NCBI RefSeq assembly: GCF_019320115.1
Contig: NC_089598.1
Coordinates: 83,647,844-83,711,843, forward strand
From: Miscanthus floridulus
Lineage: Eukaryota > Streptophyta > Magnoliopsida > Poales > Poaceae
Direction: 5' to 3'
DNA length: 64,000 nt
Below the pieces are notes generated by a model, which had not been told where the DNA came from, ran no database searches, and worked only from the letters and a program-made list of their open reading frames with translations. Within the stretch, counting starts at the first letter, position 1. Every line of letters begins with the position of its first letter. Positions 57,272-64,000 of this stretch are shown in pieces. The position numbers and the translations under genes were made by a program.

Positions 57272-59031
57272 CTAGGTAACGTATCCGTGCGTTGCTACGG
57301 GACAACTAAATCTTTTGTACTAAAAACACACGGATCGCATGATAAGATAACAATATTGTTAAATTAAATACCGACATTAAAGTGACATTTAATTCAAAAA
57401 GCAAAGTGCGTGAAATTAACACAGTCACGGAGAGCGTGGCGTCGCAGGCTTACAAACTCTATTGTATAGATTTTTTCGTGATATGGCTAAGATAATATTT
57501 TATATCGGTAGAAAAAATTCTTTGATATCCATTTTTTCACGCATCAATAAATCCATGAATAACTTCCGCTACATCTCTATATAATCCTGTACACACAGGT
57601 TCGAGTATATATGCCTGTCACATGAATAATACTGCGTGTCTTAAAAAATCTCTCATAAAATTTTAAAACAAAGTATGTTATACTCATCGTATAAATATAT
57701 GTAGCTTTATGACTATTCCACACAAACATATATTGTAGAATAAGGTATCCACTTGAGTGTCTATTCTAAGATGTTGAATTAGGTGTTGTAATTCTTAATT
57801 TCGACACATTTTTTAGGTCAAGGCAACCAATGGTGACACTTTTCTTAGTGGTGCATAATTTTATGGTGCACTTATTGACTATCTGAGTAAGGACAAGTTA
57901 GTACTGTAAAGGCTCAGAAAAACTGCTGAGAAGGCCAATGTTGAGTTTTCCTCCATTATGCATACTAAAATCTATGTCCCCGTTTATCATTACCGATGCT
58001 TTTGATGCAAAGCAATTCAACATTACCATGATCAGATATAAGTTTGAGTCTCTTGTGAGCAATCTCATAGAGGGACTCTCATCCTTTATGTGATCTACCG
58101 CAAGGATATTGGCAGGACGATGGACCCATGTTGAAATGTCGCACCAAAAAGTATCCATGTTTTGTCCATAATTTATTTTCCATGAATACATGCGGGTACT
58201 ATGATAACACTAACTACACCAAATAAAAGATTAGAGAGAATTTGCATTGCCTCCAGAAGAATTTATTTATTAAGTTCTTTGGACTCTACAGGTAGTTTTG
58301 AAATATCTGTTTGCATGTCTTACCTCGTATCCTAATTTAAAATTTTGTAGTTTAATTAGAATATTTAGGTGATTGTATATATGTAATATTCAATACAAGA
58401 ATAATCTATGCATGATCTTCTTGAAAGATTTCTGCAGTGTAAAGACATCTTCGTTTTTCATGCATGCCCGTGTTAACGCTACGGTAAAAACAAAAGGACA
58501 ATATATCAATTAAAAAATAAAAATAAAACTCATGCTCAAAGTCAAAGAGATAAATTATGGATGCTTGAATTTTATCATCAATTATCTATCAGCGTGCCTA
58601 TAAAATAGACTGAATAAACAATTAAACATAAATAGAAAACTAAATTAATGAAAGGATCATTGCAAGACATCAATCATCTCATAGCTTCGGACAATATCGC
58701 AAAGCTACTAAAAACTGTAACCGTACCCCACCTTAAACATTGTCCAGATAAATGGATTATAATGAAAGAAATTGATATCAGAGATTTCTTTTTGTCAATA
58801 TAAAACATTATCTTAGCCGCATCACGGAAAGGTCTATAAAGTAGAGTCTGTGAGCCTGTGACGTCGTGCACTCCGTGACTGTGTTAAATTCATAAACTTT
58901 GCTTTTTGGATTAAATGCCACTTTAATGTTGGTATTTAATTTTTACAGTATTGTTATCTTATCGTGCGATCCGTGTGTTTTTAGTATAAATTGTTAGTTA
59001 TCCCGTAGCAATGTACGGGCACGCTACCTAG
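57272..59031. mobile_element. Inverted pair of Helitron-type 3' ends (1.76 kb)
   Basis: The left end, read on the minus strand, is CCCGTAGCAACGCACGG then ATACGTTACCTAG; the right end is CCCGTAGCAATGTACGGG then CACGCTACCTAG. The two inward arms (57272 to about 57580 and about 58730 to 59031) are inverted copies of each other, with shared blocks such as ACACACGGATCGCA and CAGTCACGGAG. Outside bases are A and T. Either one Helitron landed inside the end of another, or this is one fold-back-like element. Confidence 0.65.
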
Positions 59032-59497
59032 TTAGGCTACTAAAACAGGCCATGACACTACTCTGCTTCTTAATTAAATTTTTCTACAAAATTTAATGAA
59101 CAAAGCAATGTCTCCCATTTCCAAAGTTCAACAAATTTTCTAAGTTCTGAGTTGAACTCTATTTCAAATTGCATTTCTAAGCTATTGGAAATCTTAGCTA
59201 GTAATATCATTTTTTGACCGCAAGTATTTTATTATCATCTACAAAGTTTATACTTCTAACTTTATTCAAGTATCACATACATGTTCTATAGCATTTTTGC
59301 TTAATAAAAAATTATTTTAAACCCTAAGTGGTATAACATGACTATTGAATTAACTTTCATTTTGCATTCCTGTTGATCGTTTTGAGTTACGGAAATTGAT
59401 CTACACTCTTTATTACATGCATTAACACATAAACATGATGCTCATGATATGTTTTAGTAAATGATTTACAGTGTAACACCGAGGGTGTTACATCTAG

Positions 59498-60177
59498 ATA
59501 TGCATAGGCACGTAGATTTTTTTTTTCTCACAAATCGACATTGGATTTACCAATCCCATTTTTATTGTCACCGCTAATTGCCCATGTGGGAGTGAATGTG
59601 GATTTAAGTGGTATGGTTTAGAAATCTAGGCATGATTTTCATAGACCAAGTACAGAAGGTTACCCTTTGAAAGAAAAATATAGCTCAAAGAATACACCAC
59701 ATCTATCTATTAACTATAACCTACCTCATGATGCCTTGCAAGCAACAACTTTGTGTCCCTTTATATATCATTTTATAGATCAACCACAGTATCGAGAAAA
59801 CACTAATCAAAATTATTAAACATCGCTATAGTTTGCTGTATGTCTGTAGAATGTCCGAAGTTATGCAAGTTAGCATGATATATAACAACAACCACAAATT
59901 GATAAAATAAGAAGTGGTTCTATTTTCAATTAAATCATCTTTCATACATTGATAAATGAGATAATAGTGAAGGATCTGGTTTGATTTGTGATGTGTTGGT
60001 GAGACTTGAGAGGCTATATGTATGATAGGTATGAGTAAAGTATACACAGAGAAGCATAGGATCGATGGCAAATGATATGAGTCTGAAAAATAAGAGATAG
60101 TACTCTTATCTGAACTATATAATAACTAGTTAGATGAACGATTTAGCTCCGAACTAAAATTCCAAAATTACTGCCTA
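59498..60177. other. Intergenic, no gene seen
   Basis: AT-rich sequence between the large retroelement block and a MITE, with no recognisable feature. Confidence 0.4.
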
Positions 60178-60426
60178 CTCCATCCGTCTCAAAAATAGAG
60201 TCGCATGGGAATCGTGCTGGTCAAATTTTCTCAACTTTAATTAGGTTTATAGAAAATACGTGCAATATTTATATCTCCAAATAAGTTTATTATGAAAGTA
60301 TATTCAACGATCTACCTAATGATACTAATTATATACCATAAATATTAATATTTTGTTAAATATATTTGGTCAAAGTTAAAAGTTACTGATTTTTTAGGAA
60401 GCGAGAACGACTCTTTTTTGAGGGAG
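60178..60426. mobile_element. Stowaway-like MITE
   Basis: The left end reads CTCCATCCGTCTCAAAAATA; the right end inverted reads CTCCCTCAAAAAAGAGTCG. TA precedes the left end (60176-60177). Length is 249 bp; the interior GGTCAAA / TTTGACC-like pairs are usual for this family. Confidence 0.8.
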
Positions 60427-60603
60427 ATCACATATCTTGTACTTGATCCACGGAACACATTTTTGGATGTCATATCCAGCGTTTAACATGGTTTTCATTA
60501 GCGTTATTTATTAATTTTATTTAATAATAATAAGAAGAAGAAAGAACAGGCAAAACATGTTTCTTTTTTTTTTTGAGAAAAAAGAGGAAGAACAGGTTTC
60601 CAT

Positions 60604-60618
60604 TGGGCCTTTTGGGCT
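60604..60618 (+). promoter_or_regulatory. Paired site II elements
   Basis: TGGGCC (60604-60609) and TGGGCT (60613-60618) lie about 155 bases upstream of ATG 60767. Site II boxes bind TCP factors and are common before plant housekeeping genes, which fits a TATA-less promoter here. Confidence 0.45.
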
Positions 60619-60766
60619 GTCGTCTTTTCCTAACCCGAATCGGTCCGCCGCACACACCAGCGGCCAGCGCATGACCCAAGTGAGGAGAGCGTGAAGCGGG
60701 GGAGCAAGCAGCGCAGCGCAGAGCGCCGGCCGCCGGCCGCTGGCTAAGCGGGAGGCGAAGGCGAGG

Positions 60767-62822
60767 ATGATGGGGTCGCGCCAGTGGCAGTCTCCGGCTG
60801 GTGCTCCTGCGGCCGCCGATGCCGCGGAGGAGGACACCGGCGGCGTCGGGGGCCCGTCCAGGCGGCCGCTGCGCCACGGGTTGCACCGCGCGTCGCCCTA
60901 CGGGGGTGGCCCCCGACGGTGGCTCCCCAAGGTCCCCGTGGCTTCGAGGATATTCCCCACCATGCCCCGCGACCGCGCCGTCTCCGGTGATTCCCCTCAC
61001 TGCCCTCGTTGTCTTGCACCTCTCTGCTATCGGCTGACGCCCGTTTGCGGAAGAGGATCAAATGGGGAAACTCTGCGACGTCTTACCTATTCTGTTAGCG
61101 AGTTTGTCGCCTTTGGCGAATGAGTTCACTGTAGCTCGCGTTTTGTTTCAGATCAGCGCTAGTCTATCTAGGGTTTAGGGTTAAGCGCCTGTGCAGCTCA
61201 TGCCATTTTACTCTTTGCATTGCATCAATCTCCAACCTAGGGTTTTATGTGGCAGGTTTGAAGAAGTTAGCTGGTGCCTGCTTTTCTGGATCCACTAGTG
61301 GACTCATGATCAAGCGTGTCAAAAGTCTACCAACTGATGGGATTTAGTTAAGCCCTTCATGTACTTCCTGACAATTACTATTGTTTTGGACTTCGGCCCT
61401 TCATGTACTTCCTGACAATTACTATTGTTTGGGACTTCGGTTTGCTGTGGTTTGTGATGGTTTGATTATTGGTTATGCTCTTTGGAATGGGCATACTAGT
61501 TGATGTGTAGTGAACTTGAGGTCAAGTTTGGGGTTCCCAATCCGTGTTATTAGTGTAAGGGCCTGTTTGGATGGACTAGAACTAACAACTAGTCCTATTA
61601 GCTCCTATATGTGGACTAATGGACTAACAACCAGTCCATGACTAGGACACTAACAATTAGTCTGTCTATTTGGATTATTAGGGACTAAAAATTAGTCAAC
61701 TAGTTGTTGTCCTATGGATCCAAACAGGGCCTAAGGCTGTACTAGTGTCCATCTGGTATTATAGGATCATGGGAGTAACAAGAGTAGTTTTAGTGATAAA
61801 CTATTATATAATCTAAATTTATATATGACCTCATTATTTATTTCAGTTCTTTGCTATAGGTGAGTAGTTTCTTAGCAGCACTCCCATCTGTATTGCTGTT
61901 ATATTTTTTGACGCATCTATGAAATTATGGTCATGTGATGTATTTGTCAGTTATCATGTAGATCGATCATACTTGACGAGTTTCCATATAGCCTCCAATC
62001 ATGCACGGTGTTTAATGTGGATTACTTAATGGTGTTTTAAACATATGCAGACAATGATCAAGAGGTTCATCGTGAATCACTGGAAGTTATTCATGAAGTA
62101 AGCAAAGTTACTTATCTTGGAAATGCTTATTTTCTTTGATTTATTAAAGTACATTTTTTCTGTCTATGGAGTCTATTTCTAATATGTGTTGTTATGTCAC
62201 TTCAAATAAAATGCTGCAGCTGTCAGAAGTAAATGTAATCACACCAGATAACTTCTGTTAGTACAGTTTATGGACAATCATTTTGCACTCAGAACTTTAA
62301 AATAGTTAGCACAAGAAGATACCCTATTAAGCTCCCTTCTCTTAGGCCGTTACTGTTGAAAACATAGATCATATCGCTGATCTATATTGGCTGACTGCTT
62401 ATTAACATGCCTTAGATGTTGCAATGGTGCCTATATTCCCTATGCATATCCTGCACTTTTGATTCTATCGCTGCAATGCATCTAGAAGGATAATGATTGC
62501 TAACCATATTCTATTTTGCCTTTTGTGTTACTTGTGAACTGCAAGATTTTTTATCAGTTTCTACCTTGTTTTTCTACGTTTTCTCCATTTATTTCCCAGT
62601 CAAGATATATCTGTGCGTGAATGTTGTCTTTAATCTCTCACTCGGTAATGTAAACTGTAGAGACACTCCACAGAACCAAACATCAATGCTGCAGCCATTC
62701 TACCACCAACATCCGTGAGCAATACGTTTAACTTGCTTCTGGAAGGTGACAGGAATCCAAGTCATGGCAATGGGCTTGCTGACATTGAGAACATAATCAA
62801 CCAGAGATATTTTTCTAGGCAG
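60767..62822 (+). CDS. 5' part of a gene resembling NUP1-type nucleoporins
   Basis: Exons proposed: 60767-60986, 62051-62097, a possible 9 bp micro-exon 62220-62228, and 62661-62822. All have GT-AG borders and compatible phases. The gene continues beyond, perhaps past the window. Exon 1 is basic and Pro/Gly-rich (SRRPLRHGLHRASPYGGG, RRWLPKVPVASRIFP). The second is acidic (DNDQEVHRESLEVIHE). The last reads INAAAILPPTSVSNTFNLLL and GLADIENIINQRYFSRQ. The SPY-G-WL-SRIFP start and the (I)E-xx-FSR segment resemble plant NUP1/KAKU4-type nuclear pore and envelope proteins from memory; that naming is uncertain, while the gene structure is better supported. Site II boxes lie upstream; ATG 60767 is the first in the GC-rich exon. 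Confidence 0.5.
61352..61439 (+). repeat. 44 bp tandem duplication in intron 1
   Basis: GCCCTTCATGTACTTCCTGA and its continuation to GGACTTCG occur twice, 44 bases apart, with one or two differences. Confidence 0.9.
61559..61731. mobile_element. Tourist-like MITE in intron 1
   Basis: GGGCCTGTTTGGATGG and, inverted, GGCCCTGTTTGGATCC form the ends. TAA lies on both sides (61556-61558, 61732-61734). Length 173 bp; the interior repeats ACTAGTCC/GGACTAG-type words. Confidence 0.88.
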
Positions 62823-63295
62823 GTTTTTCTGTACCTTCTACGTTTTGACTGTTATGTTATTTTTTTAGTTCATTGATGTTGCTTCTATCTTTTGAAAGGT
62901 AGAGTAACGAACTTTGTAATTTCCCTTTGATTCCTTAATTTGTTATCCAAATACACCCTCTAATTGAAATTGTAAATCAGTTTATGATATGTATTGGTAA
63001 AATTATATCAAATAATTATGTAGATTGAAAATATAAAATTGATACTACTAGATCCATGACTAAAAGGGCTTCTGCAATTTATAGTTCTTTTACCTGAAAT
63101 AATATAATGCCTAAGAATCACTATAAGTGTTGTTGGAGATCGTATCAATGCCCTAAGCTTACCTTTCCCCAAAAAGTAAAAGCCCTCGGGGGAAAAGTAG
63201 GGCGCAATGGGTGAGTGGGAATTGGATTTTAATGACAAATTGTTGACACAGGTATTGTTGTCAAAGGATGTTGCATGCAAATGTCATATTATGCC
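62823..63295. other. Intron-like sequence after the last recognised exon
   Basis: Starts with a donor GTTTTTCTG after 62822. AT-rich; no further exon recognised before the LINE. Confidence 0.4.
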
Positions 63296-64000
63296 CAACA
63301 ACAACAACAACAAAGCCTTTAAGTCCCAAACAAATTGGGGTAGGCTAGAGTTGAAACACAGCAGAAGCAATCAAGGTTCAGGCACATGAATAGCTGTCTT
63401 CCAAGCACTCCTATCTAAGGCTAAGTCTTTGGGTATATTCCATTCTTTTAAGTCTCCCTTTATTGCCTCTACTCAAGTCAACTTCGGTCTTCCTCTGCCT
63501 CTCTTCACGTTACTATCCTGGCTTATGATTCCACTACGCACCGGTGCCTCTGGAGGTCTCCGTTGGACATGTCTAAAGCATCTCAACCGGTGTTGGACAA
63601 GTTTTTCTTCAATTGGTGCTACCCCTAATCTATCACGTATATCATCGTTCCGAACTCGATCCCTTCTTATATGACCGCAAATCTAACGCAACATACGCAT
63701 TTCCGCGATACTTATCTGTTGAACATGTCGTCTTTTCGTAGGCCAACATTCTGCACCATACAACATAGCAGGTCTAATCGTCGTCCTATAAAACTTGCCT
63801 TTTAGCTTCTGTGGTACCCTTTTGTCACATAGGACATCAGATGCTTGCCGCCACTTCATCCACTCTGCTTTGATTCTATGGCTAATATCTTCATCAATAT
63901 CCCCATCTTTCTGTAGCATTGATCCTAGATATCGAAAGGTATTCTTTCTAGGCACTACTTGACCTTTCAAACTAATATCTTCCTCCTCCTGAGTAGTAGT
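63296..64000 (-). mobile_element. RTE-type LINE, 3' end (5' part outside window)
   Basis: The minus strand reads FRYLGSMLQKDGDIDEDISH, RIKAEWMKWRQASDVLCDKR, VPQKLKGKFYRTTIRPAMLYG, AECWPTK and EMRMLR. This is the C-terminal part of reverse transcriptase ORF2 of RTE-type plant LINEs. A TAG near 63680 interrupts it where Trp is usual (EMRMLRW); the frame then continues with CGH, RDRVRNDDIRDRLGVAPIEE and KRGRGRPKLTW. The element ends in (TTG)n on its own strand (CAA repeat 63297-63313), the typical RTE tail, instead of poly-A. Confidence 0.85.

Larger units (their letters stand above)
48173..59031 (+). mobile_element. Probable Helitron carrying an F-box pseudogene
   Basis: The 3' end is well formed: hairpin CCCGTA-GCAATG-TACGGG at 59002-59019, then CACGCTAC, then CTAG and a host T. 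The proposed 5' end is TCTGCCTATATT at 48173 after an A. If removed, LTR sequence would join as CCAAA|TTAGG. The 5' border is judged by eye and is the weak point. The cargo is a DUF295 F-box pseudogene, later hit by a CRM-like element. No Rep/helicase seen, so non-autonomous. Confidence 0.45.
29776..59492 (-). mobile_element. Degraded Ty3/gypsy chromovirus (Del/Tekay-like), 29.7 kb with nested insertions
   Basis: The minus-strand order is 5' LTR (42359-59492), primer site (42344-42356), gag, protease, reverse transcriptase, RNase H, integrase with chromodomain, polypurine tract, 3' LTR (29776-37312). Flanks TCTGG (29771-29775) and TCTAG (59493-59497) match 4 of 5 and bound the whole block. 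The internal region is 5,046 bp, normal for the family; the excess length comes from four insertions inside the LTRs. Pol has frameshifts and many stops, so it is dead. Confidence 0.85.
42359..59492 (-). mobile_element. 5' LTR of the degraded gypsy element, broken by insertions
   Basis: The U5 end is at 42359 (GCCACA in sense) and the U3 start TGTAACACC is at 59492. The last 120 bases before 59492 match 37195-37312 closely. LTR sequence is recognisable at 42359-42738, 44729 to about 47400, and about 59370-59492; 47400-48172 and 59032-59370 are probably LTR sequence that the 3' copy has lost. Insertions: Copia-type solo LTR (42739-44728) and a probable Helitron (48173-59031). Confidence 0.78.

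Overview
This is nuclear DNA from a grass (Poaceae). It is probably a panicoid/Andropogoneae genome such as sorghum, sugarcane or Miscanthus, but that placement is inference. The evidence is GC-rich first exons beside AT-rich introns, GT-AG introns, and typical grass repeats: Stowaway and Tourist MITEs, Mutator-like elements (MULEs), Helitrons, long-LTR chromodomain Ty3/gypsy elements with 4-6 kb LTRs, and Maximus/SIRE-like Copia LTRs. I see no bacterial, organellar or CRISPR features.

Layout. 1-7375: 3' end of a Ty3/gypsy element on the plus strand (integrase plus chromodomain, polypurine tract, 6.2 kb LTR). The LTR carries a 2,014 bp tandem duplication, each copy holding a Tourist-like MITE. 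7377-8045: two joined gene fragments (PAN-like, LRR). 8725-14359: small repeats, namely a Helitron, a decayed LINE, a Stowaway MITE, a tRNA-derived SINE and another MITE. 14641-20500: the genic island. A two-exon TPR-like gene (14748-15794, +) converges on a seven-coding-exon TPX2-domain WVD2-like gene (16517-19815, -). A 0.78 kb MULE lies upstream of the latter.

22477-29674: a nest four deep. A Stowaway-like MITE is split by a MULE (9 bp duplication TTTCTAGAT), the MULE by a Copia-type LTR, and that LTR by a 4.0 kb gypsy solo LTR (duplication GTGTT).

29776-59492: one degraded minus-strand gypsy element stretched to 29.7 kb by insertions (flanks TCTGG/TCTAG). Its 3' LTR holds a 4.4 kb solo LTR (AAGGA). 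Its 5' LTR holds a Copia-type solo LTR (ACAAT) and a probable Helitron. The Helitron carries an F-box/DUF295 pseudogene, which is itself split by a 7.4 kb CRM-like gypsy element (GTGAG). Several insertions have an uninterrupted paralogous site elsewhere in the window.

59498-64000: a second genic stretch. The first exons of a gene resembling plant NUP1-type nucleoporins (60767-62822, +), with two MITEs nearby, are followed by the 3' end of an RTE-type LINE on the minus strand.

The host genes do not form a pathway; the window is mainly a record of transposon layering between two genic islands. The most unusual signal is a short acidic reading frame ending in a GKP-type motif. It lies at the same relative place inside the LTRs of three diverged gypsy families, with synonymous-looking differences between two of them.
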